A stretch of DNA of 64,000 bases, from contig JAHQRK010000003.1 of NCBI GenBank assembly GCA_019828595.1, positions 2,170,001 to 2,234,000 on the forward strand, written 5' to 3'. This document shows, one piece after another, positions 1 to 10,887 of the stretch. The translations under genes were made by a program, and so were the position numbers. The stretch's first letter is position 1, and each line of letters opens with the position of its first letter. The DNA comes from Aphanomyces cochlioides (taxonomy: Eukaryota > Oomycota > Saprolegniomycetes > Saprolegniales > Verrucalvaceae). Under the pieces are notes generated by a model. The model saw only the letters and a list, made by a program, of their open reading frames with translations, searched no databases and was not told the origin of the DNA.

Positions 1-114
1 ATTAATTTGTTAGTTGCGTGATGGACATTCATAGTGGTAACCTCTCGTGACGAGTGGTCTACATTCGCTTTGAGATCGCATTCGAGGCCATACATTCGAT
101 TTTCGGCTACCACA

Positions 115-288
115 TCACGTCAGGAACGAATGCGGTTGTGGCATCATACCAACTGTTCGCAGCGATTTCAAACGACTTTGAACCACGCCAATCATCTGCG
201 CCGAGATAACCTCCTTTTGCTCCAGTGTTTTCTTGGGCTCATTGTCATCTTCTTCCAGGTTAATGCTTCGTCGGCGGCTGCCGTCCAT
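115..288 (-). CDS. Possible first exon of a divergently transcribed gene (57 codons)
   Basis: The minus strand opens with ATG at 288-286 and runs 57 codons to TGA at 117-115. The peptide starts MDGSRRRSINLEEDDNEPKK and continues as a charged helix-like segment, which looks more protein-like than the plus-strand reading of the same bases. The ATG lies about 260 bp from the E2F start, so the two would be divergent. A possible GT donor overlaps the stop, and a CTAAC branch-like sequence lies at the window edge, so the ORF could be exon 1 of a gene that continues to the left. I do not recognise the family. It could equally be a chance ORF. Confidence 0.3.
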   Translation of the reverse strand: MDGSRRRSINLEEDDNEPKKTLEQKEVISAQMIGVVQSRLKSLRTVGMMPQPHSFLT

Positions 289-546
289 GTGACTCTATTT
301 TAAGATTATACCACCGTTTCGTTTTGCTGGCGAGGTGAAAGTCCTTAAGCCTAAGCCCGGGCAGGAGGTTAATATTGTGTGATGGCAGCATTAAGCGCAA
401 GGACTTGATTCCGAGCACTTATTTTTCGTCATGCTTGTTCAGCGATGCGATGAACTGCTCTTCAGTTCATGTTGACATGCTAGTTATGCCTTCCGGATGA
501 TCCGGATAGTTGGATGCGCAGGATAGTTCCATTGTGATTGGGGGCA

Positions 547-1785
547 ATGGAGACGCCGACTCCACCCCAAAAGAGGCCAAGGAATAGCACTGGCGGTGCT
601 GGATTAAGCAGTGCAAAAGCCAAGACGAAAGCTAAAGTACCTGCGGGTTCGGTTGCATCAAAGCCTAATCTTGTCGTATCGACAGAAGCAGCGAAAAATG
701 CGTCAACGCCATTGAACTCCAGTGTTCCTGCCATGTACATGGGACTCCCAATGTACATGCCAATCAACCCTTATTTGAAACGACCTCAAGTAGCATTGCA
801 CGGCATGGCCATGGATCGGAGCAATGCGCTCCTCCACTCGAAGTTGAAAGTGGATGGACCGGCGGGTGCAACGCCGAAGACATCGTCCTCGCCAGGGACT
901 CGTTATGACAGCTCCTTAGGTTTGCTCACAAAGAAGTTTGTCGCCCTGATTCAAAATGCTGCTGACGGTAATTTGGATTTGAATCAAGCTGCTTTGTCGT
1001 TGGGCGTTCAGAAACGGCGAATATACGACATCACAAATGTGTTGGAGGGCATCGGCTTGATTGAAAAGACGAGCAAGAACAATATCCATTGGAAAGGTGG
1101 TGCGGGTGGAAGTACAACAAGAAATGAGAGCCATGACGATTCGGAATCAGAGAAGGAAGAAATATCGTCCAATTTGACTCATGGGGAAGAAGCTGACAAG
1201 TTGAAAGACGAGATGCATAAACTTGCTGAAGAGGAAAAGTTGTTGGAGCATTACATGCGTCATATGTCAATTAGTGTCAAGCAACTCAATGAGGAAGGCA
1301 TAGACGATGCGAATCCAAACGGAAGTCTCAGTTATATCTCACATGAAGACATCCGTGCATTGACGTCACTGGCAGAGCAGAGTATCATGGCGGTAAAAGC
1401 ACCGCCCGGGACAACTTTGGAAGTGCCTGATCCAGATGAAGGGATGCCGCCTGGCAGTCGAAGGTTTCAGATCTTCTTGAAGAGCAACGAAGGTCCCGTG
1501 GACGTATATTTGGTCAGTCAAGCGTCCACTATTGGAGGAGACAGCGAGCCAAGTGTCAAGAAAGAAGCTATCGAATCCAGTCATATCGGTGCATCAGATG
1601 CAGGTCTCAGTGGCTACGACTCGGATTTTGACTCTGGCTTGTTCAAGTTGGCACCCCTGAAAGCAGATCCAGATTTTTGTTTCAATTTAGACGAAAACGA
1701 AGGTATTTCAGACTTCTTTGGAACCAACACATTTCCAAATCACAGTGAAGAGGCCAACGACGAAAGTAACGACGATGGCTTCTAG
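547..1785 (+). CDS. E2F: E2F family transcription factor (E2F/DP winged helix, marked box, Rb-binding tail)
   Basis: A 412-residue protein read in one uninterrupted exon. ATG at 547 is chosen because the in-frame codon upstream at 538 is TTG. Residues about 120-185 form the winged-helix DNA-binding domain and carry the [18 protein letters not shown] signature, including the RRxYDI recognition helix. A leucine/charged coiled coil and marked box follow at about 205-325 (from [19 protein letters not shown] through [11 protein letters not shown]), which in known E2Fs mediate pairing with DP. An acidic tail near residue 375 reads [19 protein letters not shown]. This has the layout of the pocket-protein (Rb) binding motif of animal and plant activator E2Fs. 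The family controls G1/S genes in the nucleus. The N-terminus is low-complexity and Lys/Pro/Ser-rich. Family assignment is firm; an activator role and Rb partnership are inferred from the tail. Confidence 0.94.
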   Translation: METPTPPQKRPRNSTGGAGLSSAKAKTKAKVPAGSVASKPNLVVSTEAAKNASTPLNSSVPAMYMGLPMYMPINPYLKRPQVALHGMAMDRSNALLHSKLKVDGPAGATPKTSSSPGTRYDSSLGLLTKKFVALIQNAADGNLDLNQAALSLGVQKRRIYDITNVLEGIGLIEKTSKNNIHWKGGAGGSTTRNESHDDSESEKEEISSNLTHGEEADKLKDEMHKLAEEEKLLEHYMRHMSISVKQLNEEGIDDANPNGSLSYISHEDIRALTSLAEQSIMAVKAPPGTTLEVPDPDEGMPPGSRRFQIFLKSNEGPVDVYLVSQASTIGGDSEPSVKKEAIESSHIGASDAGLSGYDSDFDSGLFKLAPLKADPDFCFNLDENEGISDFFGTNTFPNHSEEANDESNDDGF

Positions 1786-2256
1786 TGTAATCTTATATAA
1801 TATATGAAACTCGTTTGGGGGGTTCTCTAAAGGTGCTAAGTCGATTTAGCGAGGCTACTGGCCAGATAGAAATATTGATATTTATGGAGACAGATATTTC
1901 ATGGGGGTTGCTGTGTTAATGATGAAAACAGTCTGAATGCAATTAGACAGTATGTTTCCAGGACAAAATCGACCTCTTTATCAACTTCGAACGATTGTCC
2001 CCGTGAAAATTTAGCTCGTATTGAAGATGTCTAGATGGCACCAACCACAACCTTTTCTTGAACTGAATTACCATCCACTACGTATATGTATGTAGTCAAG
2101 TCACTACAGGCTCCGGTCTATCTAAATGAGCGTATGTTGATTTATAATTAGAATAATGTTAGTCAGCAACGACGAATGGGACACAATGAAGTCGAGAAAT
2201 GTCGTACACAGTTTTATTGTAGTATGTGAACATTGAACAGATTTCCGCCGTATCCG
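1786..2256. other. Intergenic spacer between convergent genes
   Basis: AT-rich spacer between the 3' ends of E2F (+) and the first lectin gene (-). I see no long ORF, RNA gene or repeat here. It presumably holds the two 3' UTRs. Confidence 0.5.
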
Positions 2257-3489
2257 CTACAATAGATGACTCTTTCGTAATGCTTGGTACTTTTGATACG
2301 CAAGACCCAAAGCTACGGCCAGAATAATGAGAAGGATAACAAATGGAACTTTCCATCCACCGCCAATCGAGGCGTTTTTGACCTTTTCGTCAATTTTCGT
2401 CTTGACTTGATTGGCTGTGTTTGCAATTTTGTTTTGGACGGTCGAATCTACTATGGAGATAATACGCTGGTAAATTTTTTCGAGCTTGTTTTCGTTGACT
2501 TGTTCTTGTTCGCGAAGCTTACCAATCGTATGGGCAGTTTTCTCCTTCAAATCCGTCAAAATATGCTCAGACTCAATACGGAAATTTTCAATTTGTTTCG
2601 TGAGGACGGCAACTCGGCAGTCCGTATGGCAGGACGGTTCGTCCAGCCACTTTCGGTAGTCTTTTGACATGTTTTGCACAAGAGTGGCAGAATCAGCTTC
2701 GGCAATGTCCTTGTCGTTCACATCTTCGAAAGTCAATAAACGCAAAATGTCATGATTGTCAGCGACACCACCAGTTGCAGCAGTAATTCCCAGGGTTGCT
2801 GTTTTCAACCAGTCTGCCGAGAACGGAACATTGACTTCGTAGCATCGCTTCCACTGTCCAGTACTCTTCTCATCAACGTCAATGGTCAAAGTACGTTGGA
2901 CAACCTTCACTTTGATTCTTGAAGCGCTGTGGGCAGGACTGAAGTTAGCACTTTCTTCATGGTAGCGAAGAGCAGCATCGCATCCGATCTTTTGCTCGTC
3001 ATTGAGTTGTTGCAAGGATTTTGTGCCATCGTTAATTTGAATGGAAATGTCCTTGTGGCCACCTTTGTGATCAGGGTTGACGAACGTGTCCATGATAATG
3101 CCGACGCCAGTGAAATCCGAAGTAAATCCGTGGTTGTCACCGTAAACGTAGTTTTGGCTGTTGGTCAACCAAAGCCCAATACCGTCGCCAAACCACTTTT
3201 TGCCTTGACCCGAGATGCGAAACGTGAGCACAGTCACAAATGTATCACGATCTACAAGTTCATTGTTCCAAATGTATCCCTTCTTGTTTTGGCGATCCGT
3301 TGTCAGGCGAATGAAATTTTTCTTCACTTCAGCCGATCCACCGTAAATCCATGAGCCATTGATGTATCGTTGGTCATTGCTGTCAATCTTGTCAAATGGG
3401 CCATCAAACGACAGACTATAAAGAGGCTCTGCAATGCTGACAGTTGCTATCAGGGCTGCGCACGCCACGAGCTTCATCCATGACGTCAT
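2257..3489 (-). CDS. L-type lectin cargo receptor, ERGIC-53/VIP36-like (paralogue 1)
   Basis: A 410-residue type I membrane protein in one exon. Residues 1-20 look like a signal peptide. Residues about 22-257 are an L-type lectin domain: GDGIGLWLT at 101-109, a His/Gly-rich loop HKGGHKDISIQINDG, a cysteine pair at 170 and 216 that matches the domain disulfide, and GGVADNHDIL at 240-249, close to the DNHDI stretch of VIP36. A short CxxxC pair at 287/291 opens a coiled-coil stalk (about 295-370). One transmembrane helix follows at about 381-398, then a short tail ending KSHLL. In this family the lumenal domain binds high-mannose glycoproteins and the tail steers ER-Golgi cycling; the terminal LL fits a dihydrophobic ER-export signal. 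The gene is head-to-head with a close paralogue at 4172. A second Met at codon 5 could also be the start. Confidence 0.93.
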   Translation of the reverse strand: MTSWMKLVACAALIATVSIAEPLYSLSFDGPFDKIDSNDQRYINGSWIYGGSAEVKKNFIRLTTDRQNKKGYIWNNELVDRDTFVTVLTFRISGQGKKWFGDGIGLWLTNSQNYVYGDNHGFTSDFTGVGIIMDTFVNPDHKGGHKDISIQINDGTKSLQQLNDEQKIGCDAALRYHEESANFSPAHSASRIKVKVVQRTLTIDVDEKSTGQWKRCYEVNVPFSADWLKTATLGITAATGGVADNHDILRLLTFEDVNDKDIAEADSATLVQNMSKDYRKWLDEPSCHTDCRVAVLTKQIENFRIESEHILTDLKEKTAHTIGKLREQEQVNENKLEKIYQRIISIVDSTVQNKIANTANQVKTKIDEKVKNASIGGGWKVPFVILLIILAVALGLAYQKYQALRKSHLL

Positions 3490-4171
3490 CTTGGTACCTT
3501 TCCAGCAGGGTTCACCTCCCGTATTGAATTATGCGAAATGCCATACAAAAATATACCATCCTTAAATATGGTATACTTTTTAAAATAATAACCTGTTGAA
3601 AAACAAGCAAATCTGATAATTAGTCAACGATAATTAATATCAAGTGACTCCTGTCCACGTGGCGCATGCGATGAGCTCTATAGTATGTAACAGACACGTG
3701 GCATGTGTAGCTTGTCAATGAGAACAAGGCAGAGCATTCGATTGATCCAGAGGCAACAACGATGCTGAGAGCATCCCGTCTATCGGCTAATCTCACTTTG
3801 AAGGCCCCGATGAACTGTTGAAATGATAGAAAGCTGGGGGAATTAAGCAAAATATTGCATTGAAATCTTGCTTTACTTCATATCAACCGAATCCTGAAAA
3901 TCTTTTGGGCGGTCTTTTCTGTGAAGCTGTCGCCTTATATATGCTTGGATGCACTAACGAGACGATCGAGGACGTGCATGGAAGAGATGGAGCAATCTGC
4001 TTCCGGCAGCTATAAATACATTGATCTGATTTGAATGTACTGTATGTACTGCTTGTACATTATTGTCTTTTATGTATTGAATGCAACGTACACTCGGAAC
4101 ATTGAAGTACAATACAATTGCCTTTCGTTTGATATGAAGCGTTTACCACAATTGGTTTTGCCCAGACTACG
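3490..4171. promoter_or_regulatory. Shared upstream region of the divergent lectin gene pair
   Basis: 682 bp separate the start codons of the two oppositely transcribed lectin genes, so both promoters should lie here. A perfect 8-bp dyad (TATACCAT at 3552-3559, ATGGTATA at 3568-3575, 8-nt spacer) sits 63 bp upstream of the minus-strand start. A TATAAATA sequence at 4011-4018 lies about 155 bp upstream of the plus-strand ATG. Both are visible motifs; use as promoter elements is inferred. No credible ORF is present. Confidence 0.5.
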
Positions 4172-5401
4172 ATGATGAAAGTGCTTGGTGCTGTCGCGCT
4201 CTTGGCTACGAACATTGTCTTCGGTGAGAAATTGGAGCAACACTCCTTCGGTGGTCCATTCAAGCTGGTTGACTCATCCGGTACGCGAATTATCAACAGC
4301 ACGTGGTCACATGGGGGCTCTACCGAAGTGCTGAAGAGCTTCATTCGATTGACTCCTGATCGCCAAAGCAAGCGAGGGTATGTGTGGAACAATGTCCCCC
4401 TCGAGCGAGATACCTTTTCAGCTGTGCTGCAATTTCGTATCTCTGGGCAAGGCAAGAAATGGTTCGGTGATGGCATTGGGCTCTGGTTGACCAACAAATG
4501 TTCCCATGTACAAGGCGACAATCACGGCTTTACGGCAGATTTTAAAGGCGTTGGGATCATCATTGACACATTTGTGAATCACGATCACAAAGGCGGTCAC
4601 AAGGACGTGACGGTTCAAGTGAATGATGGTACGAAGACATTGGAAGTCCTTCAAGAAGAAACCAAAATCGGATGTGATGCAGCCTTTCGTTATCATGAAG
4701 AGAGCGCAAAATTCGATCCTGTGTTCAGCTCGTCGCGCCTCCGTCTAGTCATTGTTGGCAACACTCTGAAGCTCGAAGTCGATGAAGAAGCTACTGCTGT
4801 GTGGAAACCTTGCTACGAAGGAATCCTGCCGTTGTCATTTGACTGGTTGCGCGGCGCCACGGTGGGAATTACGGGATCCACTGGTGGTCTTGCTGACAAC
4901 CACGACGTGTTGAGCTTCTACAGTTTCTCTGAATCTGATGACATTCAGATGCAATTAACCGACTCCGAAGTCTACTGGAACAACTACTCAAAAGAGCACC
5001 ACGATGTCTTGAAGAGCGAGCATTGTGACAACTCCTGCAAACTAATTATTCTCGAGAAAGCACTCGACAATGCGAAAGTCGATATTGAGCACCAAGTGGT
5101 CGCGCTGAAAGAACGAACGACAAAAAATATCCAAAAGGTGAAGACTCGCGAAGTTGAAATCCATGAGAAGCTTTTGGATCTGAACGCGCGTATCGAGAAT
5201 TATATGATGAATACTGTGGATTCCCGTATCGACTCCGTTGCGAACGCTCTTCAAAACGAAGCCCACGCCGAGCTTTCCAACAAAGTCGCTGTTGCAAGTG
5301 GTTGGAAGACACCTTTTGCTCTCGTCTCCATCGGACTTCTTGGTGGAGCATTCTTCTTGTACAGGAAGTACTCTGAATTGAGAAAGTCGCACTTGTTCTA
5401 A
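4172..5401 (+). CDS. L-type lectin cargo receptor, ERGIC-53/VIP36-like (paralogue 2)
   Basis: A 409-residue single-exon paralogue of the gene at 2257-3489 with the same domain order. A signal peptide (about 1-18) is followed by the L-type lectin domain with GDGIGLWLT, HKGGHKDVTVQVNDG, a matching cysteine pair (IGCDAAF and KPCYEG) and GGLADNHDVL. Then come the CDNSC pair, a coiled-coil stalk, one transmembrane segment (PFALVSIGLLGGAFFLY) and a cytosolic tail ending RKSHLF. Its tail ends LF where the paralogue ends LL, so the two receptors may differ in export or retention signals. They are likely an inverted tandem duplication. The start is a double ATG (MMK) at 4172/4175; either Met leaves the signal peptide intact. 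The role is presumably glycoprotein sorting between ER and Golgi. Confidence 0.93.
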   Translation: MMKVLGAVALLATNIVFGEKLEQHSFGGPFKLVDSSGTRIINSTWSHGGSTEVLKSFIRLTPDRQSKRGYVWNNVPLERDTFSAVLQFRISGQGKKWFGDGIGLWLTNKCSHVQGDNHGFTADFKGVGIIIDTFVNHDHKGGHKDVTVQVNDGTKTLEVLQEETKIGCDAAFRYHEESAKFDPVFSSSRLRLVIVGNTLKLEVDEEATAVWKPCYEGILPLSFDWLRGATVGITGSTGGLADNHDVLSFYSFSESDDIQMQLTDSEVYWNNYSKEHHDVLKSEHCDNSCKLIILEKALDNAKVDIEHQVVALKERTTKNIQKVKTREVEIHEKLLDLNARIENYMMNTVDSRIDSVANALQNEAHAELSNKVAVASGWKTPFALVSIGLLGGAFFLYRKYSELRKSHLF

Positions 5402-5603
5402 GCGTGCCAGTGTTTAACTGCAAATTCAAATGTTTTACTAATGTTTCATTCGCTTTGGTGATGACTATTACTAGTTCAAAGAGTAAGTGAATCGAGAGAT
5501 GATGCTATTAAGGACAATAAAATCAACTCATGTTTCCATTAGGCGCAGCATGACAGTACAATAGAAGTGCATCGTTTCTGTTAACAGAAGTTCTTCATCA
5601 CAC

Positions 5604-8600
5604 TCAGCTTATCGTCTCTATAATATTGACCATTCGATCCACGATGGCAAGATGAATGGGGTATGAAGATTGCCGTAGTGAAGTGGTCGGATGGATGGTT
5701 AGCCATGTATGGTCGTGAAATTGTGAGAGCATGTCAACAATAAATTTGGCATCAACTTCAACTCGATCGCCACTTTGCTCCCACACTGCCACTATTCTGA
5801 AGAATACCGCATGGGGTTCATCCAACTTCATTTCGAAGTTTGTCACTGATGGCATGAACGCTCGATTAGCATCTACCACTGTTAATAAGACATGATTGAG
5901 GACAAAACATACTTGTGACTTGCTGTGTTGTCGGGAACAAAATACCAGCATTGTTACAAGCCAAAGAAAATGCTCCACTTTTCTGCCACTGAAGATCTTT
6001 ATGGATTGCAGCAGATACCAATGATATTTTCAATGACAAATTTGTGAACGAATCAATTATGGATTTGTCGTTCCATGAATTTAACCAAGTAGCTTCTTCA
6101 GTCGGTGAAATAGATCCCAATTTTGTTATAACGAGAGATGTCGAGGCACTTGATTCTTCTCCAGCCAAACTAATAAAATCGGAAACATACCCAAGCAAAA
6201 TTTTAATCTCTGAGGGTCGAAGTTCAGTTGCATCAATAAACACGGCATCGGATGCCACAAAACTTCCAGTCGCATTGACAAGAGACACCAATAACCAGCC
6301 ATTCGACAAAGCGTACCCCAGGCACCAGGCGAATTGATTATTTCCTGTCAAATGGAACATTCTTTTTGTTATGTAAAGGCTCTTGTCATTTCTTTCTTGC
6401 GAAGTCGGACGACTAGTCAAGGGAATTTTGTCATATAGTGTAAAAGAACTCTCGCGAAATTCTTGAGGATTTACGTTTACACAAGTATTGATTAAGTCTT
6501 CGATGAAAATGGCTTCGAATACGACGTCATCAACAGAGTTCATCGATGCGTCATCGCCTTGGAGACCTCGAGCTAGAGCTCCGAAAAGACGTGGTAGGTT
6601 CTTGGTATTTGATTTGCCAAATGGGACAACGACATAGACAACTTTGGCTGAAGGTTGGGTAGTTGAACTGTCGCTTTGCATTATTTGGTGAAAAAATCGA
6701 CGAATAAATAACGCTGCACTTCGATATGATTGAAATGGGTCGTTTTTGTCGTCTGATTTGCTTATATAAATCATTGATTTATCGAGTTCGAACGAACAAT
6801 TCTCTTCACAATACTCAACAGAACTTAAATCAAGTGGCGTAAATTGTCCCAATGAGCAATTCAAAAAACATGATTGAATAGATTTCAAGAATCGCGTGAT
6901 TAACGATGGCAGCCATCCAGATGGTGATTGTGGGCATATGACGGCATACTCAATGTGCTTCGGTCCTCCTCTGGGTTGGAAAAATCTTAGTGACCACTCA
7001 GGTAGTAAAGATGGTGAAAATTGAGTTGGAGAAGATGCTGTTGATGCAACGAATTCTGGTGTGTTGTGCTCCTTCGATGATGCAATAACGAGTTAGTCAA
7101 TATACGAAGGCATAAATAGCTTACTTGTTTTTGTGTTTCAGGAGGAGGTTCATCAGCCCATTGCACAAAATAATCCTTTACATTTAACCACTCTGAATTT
7201 GATGAAGCTTGCTTGTAAAAACGAGAAAGTGACTGTAAGTGTGGCGCCAATCTTGATGATAAATTTTGACGCGCAAAGTTAGATAATGGGCTCTTCACAA
7301 GACTGTTCTCGACTTTTCCATCGACATTGTTCCAGGAAACCAAAGCATCTCTGCTTAATACGTGCAGTCCTTTTATTATTTCATTGGATTCGTCATGAGC
7401 TGGTTGGTCATGGATTTGCGTACTTTCCTCGTCATTCGTCACATTTAAAAGAGCGTGGAAATTCGTAGACTTGAGATTCGAAGAAACATCCAGATGTCGA
7501 ATAGATAGCGGGGTGCCACTTACTTTTTCATGAATAGACACCGATGACGATTTCTTTTGAGTGATGATTGCAGCATTCCATGCCGATCCTAGCATCTCAG
7601 AACTGACCTTGTGCGAGAGCCATTCCAGCGCTTGTATGTTTAAGTTCAGAGGTCTCAGGGTAGTGGTTCCAGGGAGCGGAAAGAATGCGTTTTCGTCTTT
7701 GAAACCGTCGTCTACAACCTTCACGCGGGAGAGTACTGAGAGAGGGTCCTTGGTTTTGTTAAGCTTCATTTTCTTTCTCACTTTCTCTTTTCTGATATAT
7801 TGCTGGATTTTTTTGCTACTACTGAACTTTTGGGCTGTGCAGCCAGATTCGGAGGGAAATTCGACACATACTTCAAGATCAACTGATGCAAGGTCTGGCG
7901 CAATGGGGACAATCGATTCCTAGGTGATATTCAGATATATACAGAGGGTGAGATGATTACTTCATCAAGGCCACTTTGTCCTTGAATCACTCTCTAAAAA
8001 AATTAAATCGGCGTCTTCGCAACACGTTTGTACCTTTACTTCAGGCGTTTCCTGCCCTTCTTCCTCGTCGTCTTTTTCATCATCTTCTCCGTCGTCCTTA
8101 TCTTTCATGTCGTCCACCTCTTTCATGTCGGGTACATAGCTTATGTCCTCTCGGTGTCTCTTGAGTTTGCTCTTCTTCATTTCGACAAGACGAGGATAGA
8201 CGTTGCTTTGATTAACCTCCGTATCGAGGACTGCCCAAGTGTCGACTTTATCATCGATCAAGGATGATAATCCATGCAATCTCATTAATGAGGCAGAGCT
8301 AAATTCGCCAATTTCGACAGTGTTTTCTTGAATCAATGTGTGCGCAATGAAGTAGACAAGCAGCTCTGATGACTTGGAGAGTGAAACTCGAGGGTAGAAC
8401 ATAGTTTTGGGAACATGGTTGTCCTCAAACGTTTGCCAATTATCGGATCGGTTTGATGACAAAGATCGGAATTCAAAATGCGGTTCATTCACAATCAAAT
8501 ATCCGTTTTCGCGACGAAATTCATGACCAATTGCAGCTCCAATAGATTTTGATCGGCGGGTTCCATTCAATTGGGTTTGGGAATGTTGAAGAAGCCATTC

Positions 8601-9597
8601 CTCGACTTGCGTCTCGATTGCTATTTGGAGCATGCCCAAAAGCTTGCTTTCTAAGGCGTCGCCATTGCGAATCCACTTTCCGTGGGCGACACCTATACAT
8701 TGCTGACTATATCGTGCTTGTCGACGAAGTCTTACTGGCGTGGTCAAACTCGATGGATAACGAAGGAAAGCAATCGTCCATTCCAGCGTCTGTATTTATC
8801 AAGAAGAGATAGACAGAGCCATTTAAACATGAGGTGGCTAGTGGTATAGATCGCGCCAGTGACGAAGACATGAGGTTCTGCACCCGGGATTGAAGCGACC
8901 GTGACTCAGTCATGGAAGCTGTAGAAAACACTCTGTACTCCACTTGCGACAGCTCACCCTACATTGACTTAGTAGATGGAATTCATAGAGGACTTACCAG
9001 TAACCATGTGTTTGTACCAGATATCGTGCTGTCGGTCATATCGACAAGATGTTTATCCAGCGGCGGGCCACACCTGAGACCTTGACCTTGACCAAAGCGG
9101 TTGAGCAACGACAATTGGCTGGTAAAAAGTTTGACAGGTCCCGTTTTTTATTTTTTCCACACCTCTATAAAATTATATGTCAAGTTGAAGTGCTTGTTTG
9201 CTTCTGGATTACGATTGGTGATTTTTGCTGGTCCCTGCTGATGTGTCTCTGTTGGCGATGTAACTCCTTGTATGGTGACTGGCTGTTTCCTTAATTTAAA
9301 GGCGTGTGACGACAGATTTAGGATCATGTCAGACAGATAAGTTCAGCGACGAGGGAGTGTATCGACATATTTACGTATGCCGAGCCCAAGAAAAATGACT
9401 TGGTCATCGGAAATCGAATCTCGGTGAAGATATTCCATCTTTTTAACCAATGATTTCGTTTTATATACTTTACCTTGTGTCAATTGGATAATAGTGATCG
9501 CGCTGGTACTTTCATCGAACGATGACCATTTGAAGTGAAATTCCTGAGGCGACAGAACTAAGTTCGAGGCTACATCCACCAAGATGTTTCTATTCAA
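5604..9597 (-). CDS. MED13: Mediator complex subunit 13 (MED13), multi-exon
   Basis: The C-terminus (HTWLTIHPTTSLRQSSYPIH then LAIVDRMVNII) matches the conserved MED13 end (SWLT...PIH...). Upstream lie GPKHIEYAVICPQ and a WLLVSLVN / SLVITKLGSISPTEEATW stretch typical of its PIWI/MID-like core. MED13 links the CDK8 kinase module to core Mediator in the nucleus. Exons supported by phase and GT-AG sites: 5604-5878, 5913-7071, 7125-7919, a 33-nt micro-exon 7961-7993, 8034-8692 and 8736-8958. Introns are 34, 53, 41, 40, 43 and 39 nt, the last at 8959-8997. These six exons sum to 1,047 codons in one open phase. Further exons between 8998 and 9597 probably encode the N-terminus (ATG at or near 9597), but I could not resolve their junctions. 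The protein would be much shorter than animal MED13. An Asp/Glu/Lys-rich linker lies near 8040-8140. Confidence 0.86.
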
Positions 9598-10329
9598 TGA
9601 AAGAATATCATTTTGTGTTTTCAGCGGCTCAAATTACTATGCTATCGCGTGGTTTACACGTCTCATGCGATGCGACAAAATTACCACTTCGTCGATTTTT
9701 CGTGTCCCATTTTATGGTATCACGTTCTGCATGTATAGACTTGAAGGTTATTTTCATTCCACGAGCTCCATTTCATGTTAAAAAGTTCATTATCTTATCC
9801 AAAGACTTATATATCTAGAGACATAGTTTCGTCTTTCTTGATAGATCATATCCGCATTGCTTATAACGTCGCAGTGTAACTGATGTGAAAATTCCGGGGC
9901 TTCTGTGACCCCTAGAATCACCTCGTTAACCATCATTACTCTACAAGTTTCACGCCTAGGTCAATTCATGAACGTTGAGTGATTATATAAAACCTTGGAG
10001 CACTTTTCAACTGGTACTTCCTCCCAAGAATTAAGATATAAATGTTCCTCCTTGTATTTACTCTCTTCATACTGGATTGGCTCTGCAATGAGCTTTATGC
10101 CCTCTGAGCTTTATGCCCTCTGTGAATTCAATCTTGTCAGTTCACTCATTTTCACCATTTCTTCATGCTTTGATTGGCTATGTCAATCGTATCTCGACCG
10201 AAATACGATTTGGCGTGTATTTTGTGAAAATCGCGAAATAAAATTAATAGAAAAATCAATATAATTTAAATCGAATACCTAAGTACAATTTTTGGGAAAA
10301 TGGGATTTTTATCTCGAAAAGGATATGTA
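9598..10329. other. Intergenic, AT-rich, with a small tandem duplication
   Basis: Only short ORFs without recognisable domains. A 16-bp unit (TGAGCTTTATGCCCTC) is repeated exactly twice at 10089-10104 and 10105-10120. This is otherwise the presumed MED13 upstream region and the boundary where the Crypton remnant loses homology. Confidence 0.4.
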
Positions 10330-10887
10330 AACGTAAACGGACGAAGAGATATTCGCCCGATTCATCCTTCACATGGGACACATCACTCCATTTTAAACCA
10401 AGCATTTCACTAATCCTGAAGCATCCAAGATAACATCCACAAAAGAGCAGTCTGTACATGGCAACAACAAATGGATCCACGTTCGCAAAGGAATTCATAA
10501 TAGTTGACAACTCAAATACAGAGAGTGGATAAGCCTTTTTTTCATCCTCAAAATCATTGCGTCTGTTGTACTTTTGGAGTCCAACCACGTACTGTTTTGT
10601 GGTGATGCCTTGAGCTGGATTTGGAGTAATTCGTTTTTGCTTGTAAAAAGAGACCAAAGCATTTTTAGCTGCATCGATTGTTCGGGACTTTCGGCCATTT
10701 TCGAACAAGTAATGAAGAAAGTCAGTACAGTCATCTGGGGTGGCAGCAGTGCCGCTCAGACCATTCTTGTGATTCAAACAAAAATCTTCGAACTGAGTCT
10801 GATAGGTCTTGTACTGTCGATGGGTGGAGCTACTTAAGAAGGATGCATGAATCGTTTCATTTGGTGGCACAGGTGGCTTTGGGGCAA
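10330..10887 (-). pseudogene. Crypton-type tyrosine recombinase, N-terminal remnant
   Basis: About 185 codons, open on the minus strand, align with the first part of the Crypton at 13111-14525. Shared blocks are a SAM-like N-terminal half (QYKTYQTQFEDFC; DDCTDFLHYLFENGRKSRTI; DAAKNALVSFYKQ; QYVVGLQKYNR) and the catalytic-core start GCFRISEMLGLKW with the first active-site Arg. Homology stops at about 10,330 just after VRLRLH, so the HxxR and Tyr residues and the C-terminal DNA-binding domain are gone. The reading frame continues upstream to 10,887, where a MITE begins (10888-11343), so the N-terminus is cut by that insertion. It cannot be an active recombinase. Confidence 0.82.

Noticed and set aside
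34..303. Plus-strand 89-codon ORF at the left edge
   Set aside because: It starts at GTG and shows no protein-like features; the minus-strand reading of the same region is more plausible.
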